A stretch of 14,162 bases of DNA from NCBI GenBank assembly GCA_900770875.1, contig CAAGLV010000206.1, forward strand, positions 1-14,162. Reading direction: 5' to 3'. Below the pieces are notes generated by a model. The model ran no database searches. It was given only the letters and a program-made list of their open reading frames with translations, and was not told the DNA's origin. Positions 7,329 to 14,162 of this stretch are shown in pieces (within the stretch, counting starts at the first letter, position 1; each line of letters starts with the position of its first letter). Made by a program: the position numbers and the translations under genes. The stretch is from Flavobacteriales bacterium (GTDB lineage Bacteria; Bacteroidota; Bacteroidia; Flavobacteriales; Weeksellaceae).

Positions 7329-7363
7329 CCTAATTAATTATAAACAAAAAAAAGACTAGATTC

Positions 7364-9211
7364 ATGTGTGGAATTGTTGGATATATTGGGCATAGACAAG
7401 CTTACCCAATTATTATAAATGGCTTAAAAAGATTAGAATATAGAGGGTATGATAGTGCAGGACTTGTATTATCTACTACAGAAGGCTTTCAATTAGCAAA
7501 AACAAAAGGAAAAGTCGTTGATTTAGAAGAAAAAGCTTCTGCATTAGACATAACTCCAAAAATAGGAATTGGTCATACACGTTGGGCAACACACGGTGTG
7601 CCAAACGATGTAAATTCGCATCCACATATGTCTAACAACGGACGTCTAGTTTTGGTTCATAACGGGATTATCGAAAATTATGAATCGATTAAGCAATTAT
7701 TATTAGACAAAGGATACGTTTTCCACAGTGATACAGATACAGAAGTTTTAGTAAACTTTATTCAGTTATTCCAAGAAGAACAGAACTTAAATTTAACAGA
7801 TGCTGTTCGTTTAGCATTAAACGAAGTTGTAGGAGCTTATGCAATTGCAGTTTTAGATAATCAAGATGCTGATACAGTTGTTGTAGCACGTTTAGGAAGT
7901 CCTTTAGCAATTGGAATTGGAGAAGACGAATTTTTTGTAGCATCAGATGCATCTCCATTTATCGAATTTACGAAAGATGCTATTTATCTTGAAGACGGAG
8001 ATATGGCAACAATTCGTTTAGGTGAAAAAGTTGATATCCGTACAATTCAAAATAACGAACCAGTTTCATTAGATATCCAAGAATTACAATTAAATATCGA
8101 AGCAATTGAAAAAGGAGGATTCGAACATTTTATGTTAAAAGAAATTTACGAACAACCTCGTTCAATTCGCGACACAATGCGCGGACGTTTATTAGTAGAC
8201 GAAGGCGTAATTAAAATGGCAGGTATTTGGGATAATCAAGAGAAATTCTTAAATGCTAAGCGTATTATTATTGTAGCTTGTGGTACATCATATCACGCAG
8301 GTTTAGTTGCCGAGTATATGATCGAAGATTTTGCTCGTATTCCTGTAGAAGTAGAATATGCATCAGAATTCCGTTACCGTAATCCAATCATCAATAAAGA
8401 TGATATTGTAATTGCAATCTCTCAATCAGGAGAAACAGCAGATACATTAGCCGCATTAAAATTAGCAAAAGAAAACGGCGCATTTATTTTCGGAATCAAC
8501 AATGTTGTAGGATCGTCAATTGCACGTATTACAGACGCCGGTGCTTACACACACGCAGGTCCAGAAATTGGAGTTGCTTCTACAAAAGCATTTACGGCAC
8601 AGTTAACAATTTTAGCTTTAATCGCATTAAAATTAGGAAAACATAACGGACAATTATCAAACGAAAAATACCATTTATTAACATCAGAATTAGAAAGAAT
8701 TCCTGATTTAGTACAAAATATTTTAGATAATTGCGAAGGTGTTGTAGATCGTATTGCCGAGAAATACAAAGACAATAAAAATGCAATTTATTTAGGACGT
8801 GGATACAACTATCCATCTGCTTTAGAAGGAGCATTAAAGTTAAAAGAGATTTCTTACATCCATGCAGAAGGATATCCAGCTGCCGAAATGAAACACGGAC
8901 CAATTGCTTTATTAGACGAAAATATGCCTGTAATAGTTATTGCAACTAAAAAAGGATATTACGAAAAAGTGGTTTCAAACATTCAAGAAATCAAATCGCG
9001 TAGCGCCAAAGTTGTAGCAATTGTTAACGAAGGAGACGAGCAAGTAACTGCAATGGCAGACGATGTAATTGTTATTCCAGAAACTGCAGAAGAATTTTCT
9101 CCATTATTAACAGCAATTCCATTACAATTATTATCATATTGGATTGCAGTTAAATTAGGTAAAAACGTAGATCAACCTCGAAATTTAGCAAAATCTGTTA
9201 CAGTAGAATAA
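7364..9211 (+). CDS. glmS: Glutamine--fructose-6-phosphate aminotransferase (isomerizing)
   Basis: GlmS makes glucosamine 6-phosphate from fructose 6-phosphate and glutamine, the first committed step to UDP-GlcNAc for peptidoglycan and LPS; cytosolic. The length of 615 residues is normal. Cys2 of MCGIVGY becomes the N-terminal nucleophile after Met removal. The glutaminase domain spans 1 to about 240, with HTRWATHG at 71-78 and HNGIIENY at 99-106. Two SIS sugar-isomerase domains follow, with CGTSYHAG at 306-313, SQSGETADT at 353-361 and STKAFTAQ at 406-413. The isomerase residues equivalent to E. coli Glu488, His504 and Lys603 appear as Glu495, His511 and Lys610, and the usual C-terminus LAKSVTVE is intact. 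It is the last gene of the GT5-like/DUF4270 operon and is followed by a terminator. There is no room upstream for a glmS ribozyme. Confidence 0.98.
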   Translation: MCGIVGYIGHRQAYPIIINGLKRLEYRGYDSAGLVLSTTEGFQLAKTKGKVVDLEEKASALDITPKIGIGHTRWATHGVPNDVNSHPHMSNNGRLVLVHNGIIENYESIKQLLLDKGYVFHSDTDTEVLVNFIQLFQEEQNLNLTDAVRLALNEVVGAYAIAVLDNQDADTVVVARLGSPLAIGIGEDEFFVASDASPFIEFTKDAIYLEDGDMATIRLGEKVDIRTIQNNEPVSLDIQELQLNIEAIEKGGFEHFMLKEIYEQPRSIRDTMRGRLLVDEGVIKMAGIWDNQEKFLNAKRIIIVACGTSYHAGLVAEYMIEDFARIPVEVEYASEFRYRNPIINKDDIVIAISQSGETADTLAALKLAKENGAFIFGINNVVGSSIARITDAGAYTHAGPEIGVASTKAFTAQLTILALIALKLGKHNGQLSNEKYHLLTSELERIPDLVQNILDNCEGVVDRIAEKYKDNKNAIYLGRGYNYPSALEGALKLKEISYIHAEGYPAAEMKHGPIALLDENMPVIVIATKKGYYEKVVSNIQEIKSRSAKVVAIVNEGDEQVTAMADDVIVIPETAEEFSPLLTAIPLQLLSYWIAVKLGKNVDQPRNLAKSVTVE

Positions 9212-9239
9212 TTTTAACAGTATATTTATAAAAATATTT

Positions 9240-9272
9240 AAAAAATGGATAGCATTTTGCTATCCATTTTTT
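9240..9272 (+). terminator. Intrinsic terminator after glmS
   Basis: A 15-base-pair perfect stem (outer A/T pairs, core ATGGATAGCA pairing with TGCTATCCAT) encloses a 3-base TTT loop and ends in a T6 run. It starts 28 bases after the glmS stop. The A-run on the left arm means it could also work in the other direction, but the next gene reads the same way. Confidence 0.88.
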
Positions 9273-9315
9273 GTATAAAAAAGCAGAAATAAAATATATT
9301 TATAAATTAAATAAA

Positions 9316-9903
9316 ATGTTTACAGGAATTGTAGAAGGATTAGGAAAAGTAGAACAAATTGAAAAAGAATTGACTAATGTACATTTTTGGATTAATTCTG
9401 ATTTTACTAACGAATTAAAAATAGATCAAAGTGTCGCTCATAATGGAGTTTGCTTAACGGTTGTTGATATTAAAGAAAATCAATATAAGGTTACAGCAAT
9501 CGAAGAAACACTAAATAAAACTAATTTAGGAAATCTTAATCCATCAGATGTTATAAATTTAGAGCGTTGTTTACAATTTAACGGCCGTGTTGATGGACAC
9601 ATCGTACAAGGACATGTAGACCAAACCGGAACTGTAAAAAGTATCGAGAATAAAGACGGAAGCTACATTATTACCATCGTTTACGACGAAGAAAAATACA
9701 ATAACGTAACCGTAGAAAAAGGATCGATCTGTTTAAACGGAGTAAGCTTAACAGTGCTTAATAGCACGATTGGCGAATTTTCGGTAGCAATTATACCATA
9801 CACATGGCAATTTACCAATCTACATACTTTAAAAGAAGGTGCGGTGGTAAATTTAGAATTCGACATATTAGGTAAATACATTAAAAGATTAATGCATAAG
9901 TAA
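9316..9903 (+). CDS. ribE: Riboflavin synthase, alpha chain type
   Basis: This enzyme dismutates two 6,7-dimethyl-8-ribityllumazine molecules to riboflavin in the cytosol. The 195-residue protein has the two tandem lumazine-binding barrels of the family: the first begins MFTGIVEGLG and carries HNGVCLTV at 42-49, the second begins near HIVQGHVDQTG at 95-105 and carries the matching LNGVSLTV at 140-147. I use the ATG at 9316 because the family begins exactly at MFTGIVE; an in-frame extension to a TTG at 9271 would start inside the glmS terminator and add unconserved residues. The C-terminus LEFDILGKYIKRL is typical. It heads a plus-strand operon, with the histidine kinase 5 bases downstream. 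No FMN riboswitch is visible; only 43 bases separate it from the terminator. Confidence 0.96.
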   Translation: MFTGIVEGLGKVEQIEKELTNVHFWINSDFTNELKIDQSVAHNGVCLTVVDIKENQYKVTAIEETLNKTNLGNLNPSDVINLERCLQFNGRVDGHIVQGHVDQTGTVKSIENKDGSYIITIVYDEEKYNNVTVEKGSICLNGVSLTVLNSTIGEFSVAIIPYTWQFTNLHTLKEGAVVNLEFDILGKYIKRLMHK

Positions 9904-9908
9904 GCGAT

Positions 9909-11381
9909 ATGTTTTCACGATTTCGGATAAATTTTAACTCGATTCCAATTAAAATTACACTCTATATGATAGCAGTGTTATTAACAACTGCTGCATTAAT
10001 TTTAATTATCACCAATCGACATTTTAACGAACAAACGAAAAGATATCACGAAGATATACTTAATAGAAAAGAGCGAGCAGTATTAACCTCAATCGATTAC
10101 CTTTTAGATGCACATCCTGGCGAAATAACAACGGATAATATCATTGATATTTTAGACGATCGTGTGTTAGAAATTACCGATATCAACAAATTACCAATTG
10201 TAATTTACAATCTAAAAGGACAAGTAGAACTTTCTACACAAGCCGAAGATCCTCGCTATTCTACATTGCCAAAGTATATTTTAGATAGTTTAAATAAAAA
10301 CGATTATTTTAAAGAAGAAATCGTCGAACCAAAATTAAATCGTTCATATTTTGCTTCGTACAGTTACATAAAAGACATTCATACCCTAAAAAATGTAGCC
10401 ATCGTAAATTTACCTTACGAAACTAACGATCTCTTTTTACAAGATGATAAATCTACTTTAATGGGAAGTTATGGAGTAGCTTTTATCTTTATTCTTTTGC
10501 TGGGCGCAATAATGATTTATGTAGTAAGTAACAATACATTTAAAAAATTAAGCTCGTTTGCCGAACGTATTAAAGAAACCGAAGTAATATCTAACAATAT
10601 ACCAATACAGTACGATAGAGACGACGAAATTAGAGTTCTTGTAGATGCTTATAACGAGATGTTGATTAAATTAAAAGATCAATCCGAATTATTAGCAAAT
10701 ATCGAACGCGAAGAAGCTTGGAGAGAATTTGCACGTCAGGTAGCGCACGAAATCAAAAATCCATTAACACCAATGAAGTTGATGATTCAGAACTATATGC
10801 GCAAGTTCGAAACAGAAGATACAGAATTACAAAATCGTACCTTAAAAACATCCAATATTTTAATGCAACAAATTGATACGATCGAATCGATTGCCAATGC
10901 ATTTTCCGATTTTGCTAAAATGCCAAATCGTAAAGACGAATACATAAATGTTGTTACGGTTATAGAGCATACGCTCGAGTTATTTCCTGTAAATCAGCTA
11001 ACATTTACCTATTCTCAGCCCGAAATTAAAATGATGTTTGATAAACAATATCTAAATCGTATTGTAACCAATATTGTAAAAAATGCATTTCAGGCAGTTC
11101 CGGGCGATAGAAAAGCTCAAATTTTTGTTGATCTTACAATTGATAAAGAACAACTGGTAATGAGTTTTATTGATAATGGAGTTGGTATTGCAGAAGAAGA
11201 TTGTAAAGATATTTTTAAACCGCGATTTACAACTAAACGCAGTGGAACAGGAATTGGATTATCGATGGTTAAGAAGATTATCGACGATTACGAAGGTTCG
11301 ATATCGTTTATTAGCGAAGAAGGTGTAGGAACAAAATTTATTATAAAATTTCCATATAAAAATGATCAAAAAACCGTTTAG
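9909..11381 (+). CDS. Membrane sensor histidine kinase, NtrY-like, with HAMP domain
   Basis: The 490-residue sensor kinase has two membrane segments, at about 15-36 and 187-207, that bound an extracytoplasmic domain of some 150 residues with no recognised fold; a HAMP linker follows at about 208-260. The kinase core is complete: H-box FARQVAHEIKNPLTPMKL with the phospho-accepting His280, N-box with Asn392 (NIVKNAFQAV), G1 DNGVGI at 422-427, F-box FKPRF at 436-440 and G2 GTGIGL at 446-451. The HEIKNPLTPMKL wording is typical of NtrY-type kinases. It should therefore be an active autokinase, but no response regulator is encoded in the window, so its partner and signal are unknown. It starts 5 bases after ribE and its last 20 bases overlap the methyltransferase gene, so the three are probably co-transcribed and this pair translationally coupled. 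Confidence 0.93.
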   Translation: MFSRFRINFNSIPIKITLYMIAVLLTTAALILIITNRHFNEQTKRYHEDILNRKERAVLTSIDYLLDAHPGEITTDNIIDILDDRVLEITDINKLPIVIYNLKGQVELSTQAEDPRYSTLPKYILDSLNKNDYFKEEIVEPKLNRSYFASYSYIKDIHTLKNVAIVNLPYETNDLFLQDDKSTLMGSYGVAFIFILLLGAIMIYVVSNNTFKKLSSFAERIKETEVISNNIPIQYDRDDEIRVLVDAYNEMLIKLKDQSELLANIEREEAWREFARQVAHEIKNPLTPMKLMIQNYMRKFETEDTELQNRTLKTSNILMQQIDTIESIANAFSDFAKMPNRKDEYINVVTVIEHTLELFPVNQLTFTYSQPEIKMMFDKQYLNRIVTNIVKNAFQAVPGDRKAQIFVDLTIDKEQLVMSFIDNGVGIAEEDCKDIFKPRFTTKRSGTGIGLSMVKKIIDDYEGSISFISEEGVGTKFIIKFPYKNDQKTV

Positions 11382-12072
11382 GTTTAAACAATTCGACATC
11401 TATCAAGATCAAACTGCGATGAAGGTTGGTACAGATGGTGTTTTATTAGGTGCTTGGGCCAATTTAGCGCAAGGCAATAAAGTTTTAGATATTGGTACTG
11501 GTACTGGCTTAATTAGTTTAATGCTAGCGCAACGATTTAAAAATGTAAGAATTGACGCTGTAGAAATTGATGTAGATGCATATCATCAAGCCAAAGAAAA
11601 TTTTTCAAATTCGATATTTTCAAATCAAATTACAATATATCAAAACGCAATTCAATCATTCGATACAACATCAAAATATGATTTAATTGTTAGTAATCCA
11701 CCATTTTTTAAAGTAAATGATAGAGTGGAATTAGATGCAAGAAAACAGGCTCGACAACAAGAAACTCTAACGTTTTCGGACTTATTAACAAAAACATCTA
11801 ATTTATTAGCTGAAAATGGATTAGCTAGTTTTGTGATTCCATTTGATTTAGAAGATGATTTTTTAAATCAGGCACAGCAAGTAAAACTTTATCCTAAGCG
11901 AATTGTTTATGTAAAAGGAAATAATGATGCGCCAATAAAACGAGTTTTAATTGAGTTATCTTTCGATCAAATAATTAAAGTAGAAGAAACACAATTGATT
12001 ATCGAAGTAGCAAGGCATCGTTATACAGATGATTATATTAATCTAACAAAAGATTTTTATTTAAAAATGTAA
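11362..12072 (+). CDS. trmN6: tRNA1(Val) (adenine-37-N6)-methyltransferase
   Basis: TrmN6 (YfiC) methylates N6 of A37 in tRNA-Val using S-adenosylmethionine. The 236-residue protein opens with FRFKQFDIYQDQTAMKVGTDGVLLGAWA, close to the start of the E. coli enzyme, which supports the ATG at 11362 despite its 20-base overlap with the kinase gene. The SAM-binding motif I is VLDIGTGTGL at 41-50, the acidic ribose-binding strand ends in VEID at 67-70, and the N6-adenine methyltransferase motif NPPF is at 112-115. Its family includes other N6-adenine methylases, but the N-terminal lead and length fit TrmN6 best. The stop TAA is itself the left end of the terminator palindrome. Confidence 0.9.
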   Translation: MIKKPFRFKQFDIYQDQTAMKVGTDGVLLGAWANLAQGNKVLDIGTGTGLISLMLAQRFKNVRIDAVEIDVDAYHQAKENFSNSIFSNQITIYQNAIQSFDTTSKYDLIVSNPPFFKVNDRVELDARKQARQQETLTFSDLLTKTSNLLAENGLASFVIPFDLEDDFLNQAQQVKLYPKRIVYVKGNNDAPIKRVLIELSFDQIIKVEETQLIIEVARHRYTDDYINLTKDFYLKM

Positions 12073-12109
12073 CAAAAAAAGAGAGCTAATTAGCTCTCTT
12101 TTTTTGTTA
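12070..12109. terminator. Bidirectional terminator, perfect 40-base palindrome
   Basis: Two 20-base arms are perfectly complementary around the core GAGAGCTAATTAGCTCTC, flanked by A7 on the left and T7 on the right. It lies between the convergent trmN6 (+) and pckA (-) genes and ends 17 bases from the pckA stop. The symmetrical A-tract/T-tract lets it act as an intrinsic terminator on both strands. Its first three bases are the trmN6 stop codon. Confidence 0.9.
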
Positions 12110-12126
12110 TAATTTATTGAAATGTA

Positions 12127-13698
12127 TTAGATTAACGGACCTCCAGATAATAATTCAGGAGTTGCAAATTCTTCAAACTTTTTAAAGTTTTCTTTAAATT
12201 TATCCGCTAAAATTTGTGCATTTTTTTCGTAAGCTTCTTGCGAATCGAAAGATGTAGCTGGATTTAATTTTTCAGTATCAACGCCTTCGATAGCAACCGG
12301 AACTTCAAATCCAAAATAAGGATCTTTTTTGTATTCGATAGTATCTAAATCACCTCTTAAAGCAGCGTTAATTACAGCACGTGTATCTTTTAAAGACATA
12401 CGTTTCTTTTGTCCATTCCAACCTGTATTAATCAACCATACATTAACACCAGTTTCTTCAACTTTTTTGCTTAACATTTCGGCATATTTAGTTGGGTGTA
12501 ATGGCATAAATGGCGCACCAAAACAAGAAGAGAATGTTGTTTGTGGTTCTGTAATACCAGCTTCTGTACCAGCTACTTTAGATGTGTATCCAGAGATAAA
12601 TAAGTATGCTGCTTGGTTTGGATTTAATCTAGCAATTGGTGGAAAAACACCGTAAGCATCAAACGATAAGAAGAAAATGTTTTTAGGGTTTTTACCTAAA
12701 GATGGAACAGCGATATTTTCGATGAAATCGATTGGGTAAGAAACACGTGTGTTTTCTGTGATTTCTACATTCGCAAAATCAACTTCTTTTGTACCAGGAA
12801 AATAACCACAGTTCTCTAATAAAGCACCTTCTTTAATTGCGCCATAAATTTCTGGCTCTCCTTCTGCAGATAAGTTAATTACTTTTGCGTAGCAACCACC
12901 TTCAAAGTTAAATACAGTATTGTCGTTTGTCCATCCGTGTTCGTCATCACCAATTAAGCGACGATTTTTATCGGCAGATAAAGTTGTTTTTCCTGTTCCA
13001 GATAAACCAAAAAACATTGCTGTGTCACCATTTTCTCCCGAGTTTGCCGAACAGTGCATTGGTAAAGTATCTTTTTCTACAGGTAAAATAAAGTTTAAAG
13101 CAGAAAAAATTCCTTTTTTCATTTCTCCTGTGTAACCTGTTCCTCCGTTTAAAACGATTTTACGTTTAAAGTTTAAGATCGAAAAGTTATGTTGTCTTGT
13201 ACCATCTTCTTCCGAAACAGCTACAAAAGTAGGTGCGTTGATAATTGTCCATTCTGCATCTCCAAAATCAGCTAATTCTTCAGCTGTAGGGCGAATAAAC
13301 ATGTTGTAAATAAATAAATTAGCACCAGGGGTTTCAGTTATAGCTCTAATTTTTGTTTTAAAACGATCATCGGCACAAGCATAAGCATCGCGTACATAAA
13401 TATCTTTACCGCTTAAGTGCTCAATAACTTTATCGTATAATGCATCGAATTTTTCCGAATCAAAAGGAATGTTGATTTTTCCATCCCACCAAACGGCATT
13501 TTCAGTAATTTCATCTTTTACGATAAAACGATCTTGTGGAGATCTTCCTGTAAATTCACCCGTTGAAATGTTTACTGCGTTTGATGTAGTAACCTCACCT
13601 TGATTAGTTTCAACTATTTTCGTAGTTAATTCTTCAGGTGAAAGTTGGTAGTGTACTGTGGAATTTAAGATTCCGTATTTTGCCAATTCTATACTCAT
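12127..13698 (-). CDS. pckA: Phosphoenolpyruvate carboxykinase (ATP)
   Basis: PckA interconverts oxaloacetate plus ATP with phosphoenolpyruvate, CO2 and ADP: gluconeogenesis, or carboxylation during fermentative growth in some Bacteroidota. The 523-residue length is normal for the ATP-dependent family. Motifs in order: GRSPQDRF at 51-58, the PEPCK-specific NGGTGYTGEMKKG at 184-196, P-loop GLSGTGKTT at 231-239, kinase-2 IGDDEHGW at 249-256 with the metal-binding Asp pair, and a CFGAPF loop near 392-397. The P-loop wording and length mark the ATP rather than the GTP enzyme. The start MSIELAKYGI matches the conserved N-terminal helix. It is a single-gene unit, divergent from acpP and convergent with the trmN6 operon, sharing its terminator. 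Confidence 0.97.
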   Translation of the reverse strand: MSIELAKYGILNSTVHYQLSPEELTTKIVETNQGEVTTSNAVNISTGEFTGRSPQDRFIVKDEITENAVWWDGKINIPFDSEKFDALYDKVIEHLSGKDIYVRDAYACADDRFKTKIRAITETPGANLFIYNMFIRPTAEELADFGDAEWTIINAPTFVAVSEEDGTRQHNFSILNFKRKIVLNGGTGYTGEMKKGIFSALNFILPVEKDTLPMHCSANSGENGDTAMFFGLSGTGKTTLSADKNRRLIGDDEHGWTNDNTVFNFEGGCYAKVINLSAEGEPEIYGAIKEGALLENCGYFPGTKEVDFANVEITENTRVSYPIDFIENIAVPSLGKNPKNIFFLSFDAYGVFPPIARLNPNQAAYLFISGYTSKVAGTEAGITEPQTTFSSCFGAPFMPLHPTKYAEMLSKKVEETGVNVWLINTGWNGQKKRMSLKDTRAVINAALRGDLDTIEYKKDPYFGFEVPVAIEGVDTEKLNPATSFDSQEAYEKNAQILADKFKENFKKFEEFATPELLSGGPLI

Positions 13699-13744
13699 TT
13701 TTGTGATTTTATTATAATTAAGGAATTTACGCCAATATTTTTTG

Positions 13745-13752
13745 CAAATTTA
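13745..13752 (-). promoter_or_regulatory. Putative -7 box of the pckA promoter
   Basis: On the minus strand this is TAAATTTG, an exact TAnnTTTG match, 46 bases upstream of the pckA ATG. There is no TTG at the -33 position, which may mean dependence on an activator, as might be expected for a carbon-regulated gene; that is inference only. Confidence 0.42.
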
Positions 13753-13882
13753 AATAAAAATTGATATTTATTTTTTGACATATATCAGTAACTTTAACGT
13801 TTTCGTAAAGTAAAAAAAGTATATATTTAATGGTTCTTATGCATGCATATAAAAAAAAAATGCTGATGTCATTTAAGTTTTT

Positions 13883-13890
13883 TACTTTTG
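13883..13890 (+). promoter_or_regulatory. Putative -7 box of the acpP promoter
   Basis: TACTTTTG matches TAnnTTTG exactly and lies 32 bases before the acpP ATG. The best -33 candidate is only ATG at 13860-13862, with a 20-base spacer. An A10 tract (13851-13860) directly upstream could act as an UP-like or bent-DNA element, reasonable for a highly expressed gene. Confidence 0.5.
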
Positions 13891-13922
13891 CAATAGTTTA
13901 CAACAATTAAAAATAGAATATT

Positions 13923-14159
13923 ATGTCTGACATTACATCAAGAGTGAAAGCGATTATCGTAGATAAGTTAGGAGTTGACGAAACAGAAGTAACTTTAGAA
14001 GCTAGCTTCACTAACGATTTAGGAGCTGATTCATTAGATACAGTAGAATTAATCATGGAATTCGAAAAAGAATTTGATATCCAAATTCCAGACGATCAAG
14101 CTGAAAAAATCTCTACTGTAGGTCAAGCTGTTAAATACATCGAAGACTTAAACAAGTAA
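13923..14159 (+). CDS. acpP: Acyl carrier protein
   Basis: AcpP carries growing acyl chains on a 4'-phosphopantetheine arm in type II fatty acid synthesis in the cytosol. The 78-residue, strongly acidic protein is complete. The attachment motif GADSLD places the modified serine at residue 37, followed by helix II (TVELIMEFEKEFDIQIPDDQAEKI). The N-terminus MSDITSRVKAIIVDKLGV and the C-terminus VKYIEDLNK are typical. It is divergent from pckA across a 224-base gap. fabF is the usual downstream neighbour but would lie beyond the window. Confidence 0.97.
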   Translation: MSDITSRVKAIIVDKLGVDETEVTLEASFTNDLGADSLDTVELIMEFEKEFDIQIPDDQAEKISTVGQAVKYIEDLNK

Positions 14160-14162
14160 TAA

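Noticed and set aside
7329..7363. glmS ribozyme or other leader RNA before glmS
   Set aside because: Only 35 AT-rich bases lie between the DUF4270 stop and glmS; the ribozyme needs far more and is known mainly from Firmicutes.
8545..8903. Minus-strand open frames inside glmS
   Set aside because: They are shadows of the conserved glmS frame and encode nothing recognisable.
9271..9302. Possible ribE promoter: TTG at 9271-9273, 21 bases, TATATTTA at 9295-9302
   Set aside because: The -7 box misses the conserved final G, the leader would be only a few bases, and the TTG is in the terminator's T-tract. Some promoter is needed here, but this one is too weak to list.
9271..9315. Longer ribE reading frame starting at a TTG at 9271
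   Set aside because: The extension would begin inside the glmS terminator hairpin, has no family similarity, and riboflavin synthases begin at MFTGIVE.
13838..13849. 12-base palindrome TATGCATGCATA in the pckA-acpP gap
   Set aside because: Short palindromes of this kind are expected in AT-rich intergenic DNA. It could be an operator, but nothing else supports it.
1..14162. CRISPR array, transposon, phage, toxin-antitoxin or defence system
   Set aside because: I saw no regularly spaced repeats, transposase or integrase motifs, or nuclease/toxin gene pairs; gene content and composition look uniform and core-like.
1..14162. tRNA, rRNA or common riboswitch
   Set aside because: Intergenic gaps are short and very AT-rich, with no cloverleaf, GC-rich rRNA stretch or conserved riboswitch core that I could recognise by eye.

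Overview
The window looks like a chromosomal stretch from a low-GC member of the Bacteroidota, most likely class Flavobacteriia (Flavobacteriaceae or Weeksellaceae). The evidence is strong AT richness, lack of clear Shine-Dalgarno sequences, promoter elements of the Bacteroidota type (-7 box TAnnTTTG), a DUF4270 lipoprotein, and a panC/panD, half glycogen synthase, DUF4270, glmS neighbourhood that I recall from flavobacterial genomes. The genus cannot be fixed from the sequence alone.

Layout, left to right. (1) The 5' two fifths of radA on the minus strand, running off the left edge. (2) Two tandem paralogous secreted proteins of about 257 residues with an N-terminal carboxypeptidase-regulatory-like (transthyretin-like) domain, on the plus strand; part of their upstream DNA also looks duplicated. 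(3) A minus-strand operon panC-panD-UPF0104 membrane protein, convergent with the second paralogue and overlapping it by 9 bases. (4) Divergent from panC, a plus-strand operon: a half-length, probably non-catalytic GT5 glycogen-synthase-like protein, a DUF4270 lipoprotein, and glmS, closed by a strong hairpin terminator. (5) A second plus-strand operon: ribE, an NtrY-like sensor histidine kinase with no response regulator nearby, and a TrmN6-type tRNA methyltransferase that overlaps the kinase gene by 20 bases. It ends in a perfect 40-base palindrome that can terminate both this operon and the convergent pckA. (6) pckA on the minus strand, divergent from acpP on the plus strand at the right edge.

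Most of the content is core metabolism: pantothenate (panC, panD) and acyl carrier protein, which carries the pantothenate-derived phosphopantetheine arm; amino-sugar supply for the envelope (glmS); riboflavin (ribE); gluconeogenesis or anaplerosis (pckA); DNA repair (radA); tRNA modification (trmN6). There is no sign of a mobile element, CRISPR array, phage, rRNA or tRNA gene. The least explained parts are the half glycogen synthase with lost active-site motifs linked to the DUF4270 lipoprotein and glmS, and the duplicated secreted proteins. I see no convincing new defence or mobile system here.
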